This document shows, piece after piece, positions 8,842 through 16,566 of a DNA stretch of 37,422 nt. The position numbers and the translations under genes were made by a program. Positions within the stretch are counted from its first letter, which is position 1; the number at the start of each line of letters is the position of its first letter. This stretch comes from CAZEMR01 sp964513465 (lineage in GTDB: Bacteria > Bacteroidota > Ignavibacteria > Kapaibacteriales > UBA2268), in the NCBI GenBank assembly GCA_964513465.1, contig CAZEMR010000028.1:1-37422 (forward strand), written 5' to 3'. The notes below the pieces were generated by a model. The model did no database searches. It worked only from the letters and a program-made list of their open reading frames with translations, and was not told where the DNA came from.

Positions 8842-9524
8842 CAGATCAATTTTATTACCATATCGAGTTCGGTGTAGTCGTGGATAATATCCGTAGCCCC
8901 GGCTATGGCAAGCTTGCCTGTGCGCTCGTAATCCACTCCTACGAATTTGATGCCCAGCTCGCGCGCCGAAAGGTAGTCCCATTTTCCATCGCCGATATAA
9001 ACCATCGAATCGAATTTGTCATGGCCATAATATTTTTTGGATTTTTGGATAACGTCATCCAGGATTTCAGTCCGCTTGGAGAGGAATTCCGAACTCGAAT
9101 ACGGTATATCGCCGATTTCCATGCCGGCAGCGGCCAGCTTCATCAGCCCGGACTGCTTCCAGCTACCTGTGGACACCGAGACTCCGATTTTGGAATTATT
9201 GCATAGCTTGCGCATAAAATTGCGCGCGCCGGGAATTTCTGTGAATTTTTCGGGATGTGTGATCAATTCGAACTTCAGGCGGCGGGTAAAGGTCTCGCGC
9301 AGCGTGATGATGTCGTTCATATCCGGGAGCACCTTTTTATAGCTGCGGTAGATTTCCATCGCCATGCCGGTATCTGTGCCGCTGGAGAGAGTTTTAATTC
9401 GGTGCCAGTTAATGCCGGAAATATCCATTCCGAAAACGTCTTTGAATGCTTTCGCAAAACATATATCATCGACGTCGACCGTGTTGGTCAGTGTGCCGTC
9501 AATATCGAAGATTACTAATTTCAT
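8838..9524 (-). CDS. HAD-superfamily hydrolase (phosphatase-like)
   Basis: A 228-residue HAD protein with motif I DIDGTLT (nucleophile Asp7, Asp9), motif II in SVSTGSW, a lysine-rich stretch before motif III (KSKKYYGHDKF) and motif IV GDGKWD. A helical cap (about 18-90) lies between motifs I and II, the C1 class also seen in phosphoglycolate phosphatase and beta-phosphoglucomutase. The expected activity is phosphate removal from a small metabolite; the substrate cannot be told. It is a single gene, divergent from the DUF6485 gene and convergent with the metallophosphoesterase. Confidence 0.87.
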   Translation of the reverse strand: MKLVIFDIDGTLTNTVDVDDICFAKAFKDVFGMDISGINWHRIKTLSSGTDTGMAMEIYRSYKKVLPDMNDIITLRETFTRRLKFELITHPEKFTEIPGARNFMRKLCNNSKIGVSVSTGSWKQSGLMKLAAAGMEIGDIPYSSSEFLSKRTEILDDVIQKSKKYYGHDKFDSMVYIGDGKWDYLSARELGIKFVGVDYERTGKLAIAGATDIIHDYTELDMVIKLIC

Positions 9525-9663
9525 TCATTTCAGATAGATTGATTAAAAAACCCCTGCAAAAATAAGAAAATGTGTCTATATAATAAAGCATTAACACCTT
9601 GAATCGAGCCGGATTTATATTTATATTTGCGAAAACTAAAGTAAATTTTGTCAATCAATAGAA

Positions 9664-9879
9664 ATGATAAACGATATGGAATGCAAAAAGGACAAAAATC
9701 TCTCAAAATGCAATTGTACTTACGACCCATGCCCTCGTAAAGGAATGTGCTGCGAATGCGTGCAATACCACTTGCGCAGCCGCCAGATTCCGGCCTGCTT
9801 TTTCCCCGCGGACGCAGAGCGCACCTACGACCGCTCCTTCGCGCATTTTGCAAAACTGGTGAATTCCGGACGGGTGTGA
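9664..9879 (+). CDS. DUF6485-type small cysteine-rich protein
   Basis: A 71-residue protein with eight cysteines, seven in a compact CNC-x4-C-x5-CC-x-C pattern plus Cys45 (residues 16, 18, 23, 29, 30, 32, 45) and Cys7. The sequence CTYDPCPRKGMCCEC, then PACFF and AERTYDRS, matches the DUF6485 family as I know it. The cysteine spacing suggests metal (zinc or iron-sulfur) binding, but the role is not known. No Shine-Dalgarno is obvious, and a second ATG lies four codons in. It ends one base before the convergent end of the next gene. Confidence 0.75.
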   Translation: MINDMECKKDKNLSKCNCTYDPCPRKGMCCECVQYHLRSRQIPACFFPADAERTYDRSFAHFAKLVNSGRV

Positions 9880-10218
9880 TTAATTAAGCGATAGCATAAA
9901 TTCACTGGCCTTATTGCCGGTCAGGAATTCCGATAGTGCGGAGAGATTGCGAAGCTTTGCCGGGTCGCGTTCCGATCCGATCAGGAATTTAAGGTATTTC
10001 ACGAAATTATCGCTGACCTTCTCCCAGCGGTTGTCTTCGAAAATCTGCTGAATATAATCAACATCGTCGCTGGTGATGATCACTCCGCCGACAGACTGAT
10101 CCTTTAGTATACGGCCGGCAACAGTCACCCCGCGCGATAGCAGAAATGCGGTGAATACGAGAAAATCCTTTTTAATGTTTTCTTCCATAGCTTCCGGTTT
10201 GGTTAGTGATTTCTGCAT
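9880..10218 (-). CDS. Small hypothetical helical protein
   Basis: A 112-residue, mostly helical, soluble protein (DFLVFTAFLLSRGVTVAGR, SDDVDYIQQIFED, NFVKYLKFLIGSERD). I do not recognise the family. An alternative ATG at 10188 (MEENIKKDF) is possible; neither start has a well-spaced ribosome site. It is convergent with the DUF6485 gene (stops adjacent) and divergent from the DUF2851 gene. Coding is supported by its place filling the gap between two good genes and by a normal amino-acid mix. Confidence 0.55.
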   Translation of the reverse strand: MQKSLTKPEAMEENIKKDFLVFTAFLLSRGVTVAGRILKDQSVGGVIITSDDVDYIQQIFEDNRWEKVSDNFVKYLKFLIGSERDPAKLRNLSALSEFLTGNKASEFMLSLN

Positions 10219-10273
10219 TAATTTATATAAAAGATTCGAGAAAATGAAATCATTTCGAAATTTGCGGCCTAAT

Positions 10274-10316
10274 GCCCGGCTCCGGATGCAGCAATAGCAA
10301 AAATTGAGGGCCGGGC
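10274..10316. other. GC-rich hairpin in a divergent intergenic region
   Basis: GCCCGGC at 10274-10280 is the exact reverse complement of GCCGGGC at 10310-10316, with a 29-base loop. It stands in the 164-base AT-rich gap between two divergently transcribed starts, where a terminator is not expected. It could be a leader structure or a protein site; no family is recognised. Confidence 0.4.
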
Positions 10317-10382
10317 TATTTGGATAAAAAAATTATTTACATTATTTTAAATTCAAAATTTTTGCATTAATATATATATAAT

Positions 10383-11399
10383 ATGTCCACCCACGAAACC
10401 GTTCTCCAGCGCGCAGTGCAGGAATATTTATCCGACCCTTCGATTGTGCTCCGCACCCACGGCGGACGGCGCCTGCAGGTATTATCGCCCGGGCGCATTA
10501 ATCCCCACGAAGGCCCGGACTTTGTGGATATGGCCATCCTGCTCGACGGCATGGTAATCGTCGGCAATGGCGAATTCCACCGCAAAAGCTCTAGCTGGTT
10601 CGACCATAATCACCACAACGACCGCCGCTATCGTGACTTAATACTGCATTTGGTATTCGACCACGATACCGATCGCGAGCTGGCGCACGATCTGCTTGTG
10701 CTCGATAAAGATACGGTCATGCCATTCACTAACACCAGGCGAAAACCCAAAAGCGAGACCGATATATTCTCGCTCGAAGACCTTCAGCATTTCGCGCTGC
10801 TGCGCCTTTTGCGCAAGACCGCCGAGGCCCGGCGACTGCTGAACGATCTGGAGCTTCCCAGGGCACTTGAGCGCATCGTGGCGGAATTCATTCACCGCTA
10901 CAACAGCCGCCGAAAGCGCCCGGTTTACAACACATCGCGTCTGGGCGAGCTTATACGCCGATCGCCGCAATCCAAAGCCGCGGAGTTCCTCACAGCGCTC
11001 GAACGTGACGCGGAAATTTCCGTTGCCGACGAGATGCAGCTCGTGCTTCGGCGGCAGTTCCATGACGAAGGCGCACATCTGCGGCGCGAGATTATTCTCA
11101 ATTGCGTGCTGCCGCTGGCGCTGAGCCTTGCGCCCGAAGCCCGTCGGATCGACCTTTTCCTGTGGTATTGGTCGACCCCGGCGCTAAATCAATATGGCGC
11201 GCTGAAGCGCCGGTTTGCCGATCTGCCTCAGAATTTCCTCTGGCAGCAACAGGGAATGCTTGAGTATTTGCGTGAGCACGGACGCCGCAGGAATGTATGC
11301 TCCGAGGCTTTGCGCGATTACGGGCTGGCGGCCACTCTCAGCTTCTACCGGATGGCCGGGGCGCATCTGGAGCACCCCGTTGCCGGCGATGATTATTAA
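10383..11399 (+). CDS. DUF2851 family protein
   Basis: The 338-residue protein matches DUF2851: an N-terminal GRINPHEGPDFVDMAILLDG followed by GEFHRKSSSWFDHNHHND and LILHLVFDHD, the family's hallmark His/Asp-rich segment, then a helical C-terminal half. No signal peptide is seen. The family is common in Bacteroidetes, Chlorobi and relatives; its function is unknown. The conserved acidic and His residues in the first 110 positions look like a nuclease- or metal-site pattern, which is inference. The ATG follows directly on an alternating TA run with no Shine-Dalgarno, so initiation may be leaderless or depend on other signals. Confidence 0.85.
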   Translation: MSTHETVLQRAVQEYLSDPSIVLRTHGGRRLQVLSPGRINPHEGPDFVDMAILLDGMVIVGNGEFHRKSSSWFDHNHHNDRRYRDLILHLVFDHDTDRELAHDLLVLDKDTVMPFTNTRRKPKSETDIFSLEDLQHFALLRLLRKTAEARRLLNDLELPRALERIVAEFIHRYNSRRKRPVYNTSRLGELIRRSPQSKAAEFLTALERDAEISVADEMQLVLRRQFHDEGAHLRREIILNCVLPLALSLAPEARRIDLFLWYWSTPALNQYGALKRRFADLPQNFLWQQQGMLEYLREHGRRRNVCSEALRDYGLAATLSFYRMAGAHLEHPVAGDDY

Positions 11400-11424
11400 T
11401 TCGGAATTATATTTATAAAAGATT

Positions 11425-12234
11425 TTACGACTGGAAGAGATGCACATCCCGCTGCGGGAAGGGTATCGATATGCCCTCTTTGTCGAAACGCAGCTTGACG
11501 TCGCGCGCCAGCTCGAAATTCAGCGGCCAGTAATCGTCGGCGCTGCACCAGAATCTCGCCTTCAGGTTGACCGAGCTGTCGGCCAGCGCATCGACATAAA
11601 CATGCGGCTCCGGATCGGTGAATATACGCTCGTCGGCTTCGAGCATACTCTGGAGTATCGCCATCGCATTCTCGAGGTCGTCGGAATATCCGATGCCGAA
11701 CACCAGGTCGTGGCGCCGCTTATCCTCGCGCGAGTAATTCGTAATCGCCGAATTCGCAAGCTGGCCATTCGGGATGATCACAGTCGCATTGTCCGGGGTT
11801 TTCAGCGTGGTGTTGAATATGCTGATTTCATGGACCGATCCCATGTGGCTGCTGGTGACGATAAATTCTCCGACTTTGAATGGCTTGATAATTAATATTA
11901 GCACTCCGCCTGCGAAATTCGCCAGACTCCCCTGCAGCGCCAGACCAACGGCAAGGCCCATAGCGCCAATCACCGCGATAAAGGATGTGGTCTCGATCCC
12001 GACGGTGGATATTGCGCTGATCATCACCAGCACCTTGAGCGAAATCGATATCAACGCGTGAAGGAAATGGCGCAGCGAGACGTCAACCTCGCGCTTTTGC
12101 ATTAATTTATCGGATAATTTTGCAAGAAATCCTGCGAATATCCATCCCACAATAATTATCAGAATGCCTGCGGCCAGACTTGGCAGCCAGTTATAAAACT
12201 GCACGAGGGAAAAATTGGAAAAGAATTCCGGCAT
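11425..12234 (-). CDS. mscS: Mechanosensitive channel of the MscS family
   Basis: A classic MscS-size channel (269 residues from the chosen start). Three helices at about 15-38, 60-80 and 82-112 are followed by the soluble beta and alpha/beta domains. The pore helix has the Gly/Ala packing pattern GAMGLAVGLALQGSLANFAGG, then IKPFKVGEF and the beta-domain IPNGQLANSAITN. It opens under membrane tension to release solutes on hypo-osmotic shock. ATG at 12234 is chosen because GGAGG (plus-strand CCTCC at 12240-12244) sits five bases before it; longer in-frame starts exist at 12246 and 12261. It follows the other MscS gene by about 40 bases, in the same direction, and is probably co-transcribed. 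Confidence 0.93.
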   Translation of the reverse strand: MPEFFSNFSLVQFYNWLPSLAAGILIIIVGWIFAGFLAKLSDKLMQKREVDVSLRHFLHALISISLKVLVMISAISTVGIETTSFIAVIGAMGLAVGLALQGSLANFAGGVLILIIKPFKVGEFIVTSSHMGSVHEISIFNTTLKTPDNATVIIPNGQLANSAITNYSREDKRRHDLVFGIGYSDDLENAMAILQSMLEADERIFTDPEPHVYVDALADSSVNLKARFWCSADDYWPLNFELARDVKLRFDKEGISIPFPQRDVHLFQS

Positions 12235-12244
12235 GGTTTCCTCC
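12235..12244 (-). promoter_or_regulatory. Ribosome binding site that decides the mscS start
   Basis: On the minus strand GGAGG is followed by AAACC and then the ATG at 12234. This perfect site at a 5-base distance favours the MPEFF start over the two upstream ATGs. Confidence 0.7.
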
Positions 12245-12275
12245 ATGAAAATATTAAACAAATGTATTTGAAATG

Positions 12276-13406
12276 TCAGATCAGGTCGCTTTTGGAGATG
12301 ATATTCCTCGAAAGCAGCTCATGGAGCACTTTCTCGGTCATATCGCTTTTGAATGCAAATTCGTAGCGGATGTCCATCACATAGGCTTTCAGGCGCATTT
12401 TATACCATGCGCGCTGGTACTTGACTTCGTTGAAAAACAGCACCACAATCGGCTTTTTCAGATAAATATATTTCGAAACCTGTGCGGCCTCGGTGGCTAT
12501 CTGTCGCACAAGATTTGTGTCGATGTCAATTGGCAGATATATCTCTGCGACCACCTGACAGTTGGCCTCGCCGGTGTTCGCATTGGATACGGATTTGTTC
12601 ATCAAATCGCCGTTTGGTATCGAAACCAACGAATCATCCGGCGTCACAATCCGGGTCGATCGCAGACCGATCTTGACCACCTCTCCGTAGTAGTTCTCAA
12701 TCTCTATCTTATCGCCCACCTGGAACGGCCGGTCGAGCAATATCATTACACCGCCAAAGATATTTTTTAATAAATCCTGCGCGGCAAATCCGACCGCCAC
12801 GCCGATCGTCGCCGATACTGTGATCACTGTGGCCAGCGGCGGACGTATTATCCCGCCAATGATTATATATATAATCACCAACCAGCCGACAACCCTGACA
12901 ATCGGGATAAGCCCTTTGATAGTAATCCGATAGCCCGCGCTGCGCTCGGCGAATTTATCAAGTATCCGCGAGATTATACGGATCGCCACATAGCCGATAA
13001 CAATAAAAATGAGCGACCAGAACACCTTTGGCAGCGAAATTATCTCAGCAATCGGCGGCGGGCCAATGCCTTCGTCTGTGGCTTCCGCTGAGTCTGCGGT
13101 TTCCTTTTCGGATTTTGTTGCGGGTTCGGGCTTTTTCAGCCGGGCGGCGGCATCGGTTTTTTTATGCGACGGCGCCGTATCGGCAGAAATTGCCGCAATA
13201 GTTGTGTCCGGCAGATCGAATGTATCCGGCGGCAAAACGATATCGCCTGCTTCGGGCAGTTCATCAGGAGTGATCATGCGAACGGAAGTATCGCTCGAGG
13301 TGTACTCTTCCGAAGTAATAGTCGACGACTGCGCGGTATCCTGCTGGGCGAAAGAGGCGATCGCCGCAAGTATTATATAAAAATATGTAATTAAAAGCAA
13401 TTTCAT
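12276..13406 (-). CDS. Larger MscS-family channel with signal peptide and Pro/Thr-rich lead
   Basis: From ATG at 13406 the product is 376 residues, starting with a signal peptide (MKLLLITYFYIILAAIASFAQ). An upstream in-frame ATG at 13445 would precede it with 13 polar residues and is disfavoured. Residues about 20-115 are low-complexity, rich in Thr, Ser, Asp, Pro and Ala, probably periplasmic. Then come helices (VFWSLIFIVIGYVAIRII, IVRVVGWLVIIYIIIGGII) and the pore helix SATIGVAVGFAAQDLLKNIFGG with LLDRPFQVGDKI and SIPNGDLMNKSVSN. A second, different MscS follows 40 bases on. The 1008-residue NTPase-like gene ends 53 bases upstream, so the three genes likely form one operon. Confidence 0.9.
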   Translation of the reverse strand: MKLLLITYFYIILAAIASFAQQDTAQSSTITSEEYTSSDTSVRMITPDELPEAGDIVLPPDTFDLPDTTIAAISADTAPSHKKTDAAARLKKPEPATKSEKETADSAEATDEGIGPPPIAEIISLPKVFWSLIFIVIGYVAIRIISRILDKFAERSAGYRITIKGLIPIVRVVGWLVIIYIIIGGIIRPPLATVITVSATIGVAVGFAAQDLLKNIFGGVMILLDRPFQVGDKIEIENYYGEVVKIGLRSTRIVTPDDSLVSIPNGDLMNKSVSNANTGEANCQVVAEIYLPIDIDTNLVRQIATEAAQVSKYIYLKKPIVVLFFNEVKYQRAWYKMRLKAYVMDIRYEFAFKSDMTEKVLHELLSRNIISKSDLI

Positions 13407-13459
13407 TGAATTAATTTCTGAATTCCCATTTATTCCGGAAATCATATTTTATAAAATTT

Positions 13460-16400
13460 TTAAATCATATTTTTTGCTTTCAGCAAATTTACCGTCTGCC
13501 GGTATAGCAGAGGATTGATCGAATAATAACCCTCTTTGCGGTCGAGTATCCCGTCGTCGTAAAGCGCGACAAGCTCCAGCCTCGCCTGCCCGACGGATAT
13601 CCCCGATACCTCGGCATACTCGAATTCGTTCATCCTGTCATGTAAAATAATATATAATAATGTGAATGACTTAGCCGACGCCAGGGTCTGCATAAACGAC
13701 AAATCGAGATCCTTCAGCGAGCTCATCACGATTTTGTCGCTGGTGCATTCCTTCGTCGAGCGCAGCCAGTAAATCAGTGCCGAGCTTATATTGCTTCGCG
13801 CAAGCTTGCCGAGCGTATCGAAATATTCTCTGCTGAGGTATTCCTGGCGCTCGCACTCATTCATTTTCTGAAGATTTTTGGACTCTCGTTCGCTCTCTGC
13901 GGGCTCGAATACAAGCGAATACCCTCCGGCGCGGTGGCGCGTCATTATCAGATCAAACATCTCGCGCGAGGTGAATTCCCCCATCGTTATCATATGGCCG
14001 AAATATTCCGATGCGTTCACCGTGCGGTCGAGATATTCCCATGCATAGCGCGTCGATGTGCATATCCAGAAGACGTTTCGTGAGGTATTGCTGACCAGCT
14101 CGAACATTTTCTTCAGGCATTCGAATCCGCCGACCTCGCGCATGAACATGTGATGGAAATGTTCGATCACGATTATATGTTTACGGTGGCCATTGTTTAA
14201 ATATTCCGCAACCGCTTCGAAATTATGGAATTCCTCGCCAAGGATATTTTCCCAGAATTCGAGCAGTTTGTCGGTTATATATAAATGATCGGACACTTCG
14301 ACTCGCAGCAATTCATGACGAGTGGCCATTCCCTGGAAATAATTATTCAGAAACGTGGTTATCCCGCTGCCCTTTTCGCCGATAATAGCGGTCGGAGCGT
14401 AGCGCTCTTTCTCCCAATTGTCGATTGCCGTATCAAGCTGGCCGGCCTCAGAAACGCGGCCGATATAAAATCTTGCTCCCGGCAACGGCGTATTGCTGAA
14501 AAGCCGCCTGTAAGCAAATGGCAGCAACGAAATCGCGCGGCGGGTTTCGGCCAGGAAATTTGATATTTCGGGTGAAATCTTTGCCTGGGTAGGCGCAAGG
14601 CCGATGCGTTTGCGAATGCCCCGATACAGATCGCGGCTTTTTTGGGCGATTCCTTTTATGCGTTCCGAAATCAGGGGAACAACCCTATTGAGCAGCTCCA
14701 TCGCCCGGGTGCGGTATTCGCGTCCTTTGGCAATTGCTTTGCCCTTGGTGATTCGCAGCTTGATGCTGAATAGCTGTTCGACGGATTTGTATTCATTAAT
14801 TTTCCGGACAAACTGATCGACGGCATTTTTCAGATCGGTCTCGACAAGATGGATGATTTCCTCGAGCAATTTCTTAAGTGCGTCGGATTTGGTAACTGCC
14901 CGCTCTATACCCTCGACGGCTATGCCGATCGCTTCGTCGGTGCTCTTGTTCTCGCGGTCGATCGCATCACATGCGGATTCGAGGTTGTAATCTACTATTT
15001 TGTCCAGATCGGCAATATCATTGCGGAAGCTCTCGATTTTGTCGATGATTTGGCTTTTGACCCGACGCGACACGTTCATGAACTGAGGCAGGGATTCGAA
15101 ATTAATCAATTCGCTGGGCGAAAGATAGTCGATCTCGCTGCCGGCAAGCGCCTTATCATAATTAATCGTTTTGACGATTGCCCGCTTGGGTGGCAGCTCG
15201 CTTATCCGGTCTTTAATATTAACCTCGATATCGTCCACCAGCGAAGGCAGATTCTGCGAAATCAGCGATTCTGCTGCCTCCGGCGCAAGCTTGTTGCGAA
15301 TTGCCTCAGCAATCTGGTCTTTCCGAGCTTTGATGCTTTCCTTGAATTCCTCTTCGCTGCCAGAGAACTGCATTATATATTCGCGGGTTTCACCAAGCAG
15401 GTTGGTTATTTCGTCGGCGAGTGGCAATACCTGCTGCGCAATCCGGTCTCGCAAGGCAAGTGTCAGCCGCTCGTACGAACCCAGCGTGGAATAAATAAAT
15501 TCAGACAATTCGCTGGTCAGCTTCCAGTCTTCGTAAAGCGCAAAGAATGTATTCGCCCAGCCGCCGGAAAGCTTTGCGTAGGATTCATTCAATTTTTTGA
15601 AATTGCCCGAAACTCTGGCCATCGAATATCTCCGCCGAGGCAGCTCGATTGTGCCAGCGCACATGAAATCCCGATCGAAAGCTTCGAATATATCATTAAT
15701 AATTAAATCAATATCCTGCGAAATTTCTAACTTGAGATATTCGAGATGTTTCTCGACTTCGGTAATATTGATACTGCTTTTCAGCTCATGCAGCCTGGCG
15801 TCCAGCTTGTCGGGGAAGTTCTCTTCGTTGATAGTTTCATAAAAGGCTTCCTCCATTTTGGTGAATGCTTCCCACAGGTCAATGGTGCTTTTACTGATTC
15901 CCCGCAGCAATTTCTTTACCGGGTCGAGCATCAGAATAGCCATCGAGCTTTTAATATAAAAATCCGTCAGACTGCGGAAAGGAATCCGGTATTTCCAGCG
16001 ATAATACGGGCTCAGCGGACGTTTGAATAGGCTGCGAATCAAATTGAAAAACCTTCGCGGAAGCAAGGATACACGAAAGAAAAATATTTTGAAAAATTTC
16101 AGAACCCGCAGTTTCAGCGAATCCTCGTCCATTATCCGGAAGCGGTCGGCCTCCTGCACCCGCGTTTTATACTTATCGACCGACCGGAGTACCTGATCGA
16201 TTGTAATTATATAATCATTAAAATCATTTTCGAAGCTGGTGAAGCGGCTCTCTTCGTATTTATCTTTTATCTGCGAATAAATCTCTTTATTCAGACGATC
16301 GAACGCATCGATAATATCGCCGCGATCGTCGTATTCCTGCAGCTTGTCGCAGAATTCCATCAGCCGCTTATTCGCGGATTTGACGAACACGGCCTGCTCG

Positions 16401-16486
16401 CTGATTTTACGATTCAATCGCGAGATAAGATGCGAGCGCACGGCGGCGACCACGCTGTCACGTATTTTTTGGATTTCTTTGTGCAT
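13460..16486 (-). CDS. Large helical protein with a degenerate P-loop NTPase domain and C-terminal winged helix
   Basis: The 1008-residue protein has no family name I recognise. Residues 1-640 are helical and highly charged, with likely coiled coils (about 1-110, 200-275, 380-600) and a basic, hydrophobic patch at 127-170 (KFFKIFFFRVSLLPRRFF) that could bind membrane. Residues 670-840 read like an AAA/STAND ATPase: FYIGRVSEAGQLDTAI, then P-loop GEKGSGITT (703-711), Walker B-like HIIVIEHFHHMF (770-781) and FWICTSTRYAW (806-816, sensor-like). The invariant P-loop Lys is Ile709, and the Walker B acids read Glu-His. Residues 930-1000 look like a winged helix (AEVSGISVGQARLELVALYDDGIL). It leads the same-strand row with two MscS channels, hence a possible channel regulator (inference). 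Confidence 0.75.
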   Translation of the reverse strand: MHKEIQKIRDSVVAAVRSHLISRLNRKISEQAVFVKSANKRLMEFCDKLQEYDDRGDIIDAFDRLNKEIYSQIKDKYEESRFTSFENDFNDYIITIDQVLRSVDKYKTRVQEADRFRIMDEDSLKLRVLKFFKIFFFRVSLLPRRFFNLIRSLFKRPLSPYYRWKYRIPFRSLTDFYIKSSMAILMLDPVKKLLRGISKSTIDLWEAFTKMEEAFYETINEENFPDKLDARLHELKSSINITEVEKHLEYLKLEISQDIDLIINDIFEAFDRDFMCAGTIELPRRRYSMARVSGNFKKLNESYAKLSGGWANTFFALYEDWKLTSELSEFIYSTLGSYERLTLALRDRIAQQVLPLADEITNLLGETREYIMQFSGSEEEFKESIKARKDQIAEAIRNKLAPEAAESLISQNLPSLVDDIEVNIKDRISELPPKRAIVKTINYDKALAGSEIDYLSPSELINFESLPQFMNVSRRVKSQIIDKIESFRNDIADLDKIVDYNLESACDAIDRENKSTDEAIGIAVEGIERAVTKSDALKKLLEEIIHLVETDLKNAVDQFVRKINEYKSVEQLFSIKLRITKGKAIAKGREYRTRAMELLNRVVPLISERIKGIAQKSRDLYRGIRKRIGLAPTQAKISPEISNFLAETRRAISLLPFAYRRLFSNTPLPGARFYIGRVSEAGQLDTAIDNWEKERYAPTAIIGEKGSGITTFLNNYFQGMATRHELLRVEVSDHLYITDKLLEFWENILGEEFHNFEAVAEYLNNGHRKHIIVIEHFHHMFMREVGGFECLKKMFELVSNTSRNVFWICTSTRYAWEYLDRTVNASEYFGHMITMGEFTSREMFDLIMTRHRAGGYSLVFEPAESERESKNLQKMNECERQEYLSREYFDTLGKLARSNISSALIYWLRSTKECTSDKIVMSSLKDLDLSFMQTLASAKSFTLLYIILHDRMNEFEYAEVSGISVGQARLELVALYDDGILDRKEGYYSINPLLYRQTVNLLKAKNMI

Positions 16487-16493
16487 TTAATAT

Positions 16494-16527
16494 AACAGGG
16501 ATATTCTATATATAAAATATCCCTGTT
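16494..16527. promoter_or_regulatory. Perfect 12-bp inverted repeat before the NTPase gene
   Basis: AACAGGGATATT (16494-16505) and AATATCCCTGTT (16516-16527) are exact reverse complements with a 10-base loop. It lies between the end of the P-type ATPase gene and the start of the 1008-residue protein, both on the minus strand. A T-run follows it only in the plus direction (16528-16531), and no plus-strand gene precedes it. For the minus strand it may be a weak terminator of the pump gene, an operator, or a leader hairpin: only seven bases separate it from the ATG, leaving no room for a free Shine-Dalgarno. Confidence 0.7.
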
Positions 16528-16566
16528 TTTTGTAAAAATCAAATAAATTTTGAAAATCAATCAGGT

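Noticed and set aside
14849..15706. A 285-codon plus-strand frame
   Set aside because: It is antisense to the continuous 1008-residue helical protein and has no ribosome site or domain.
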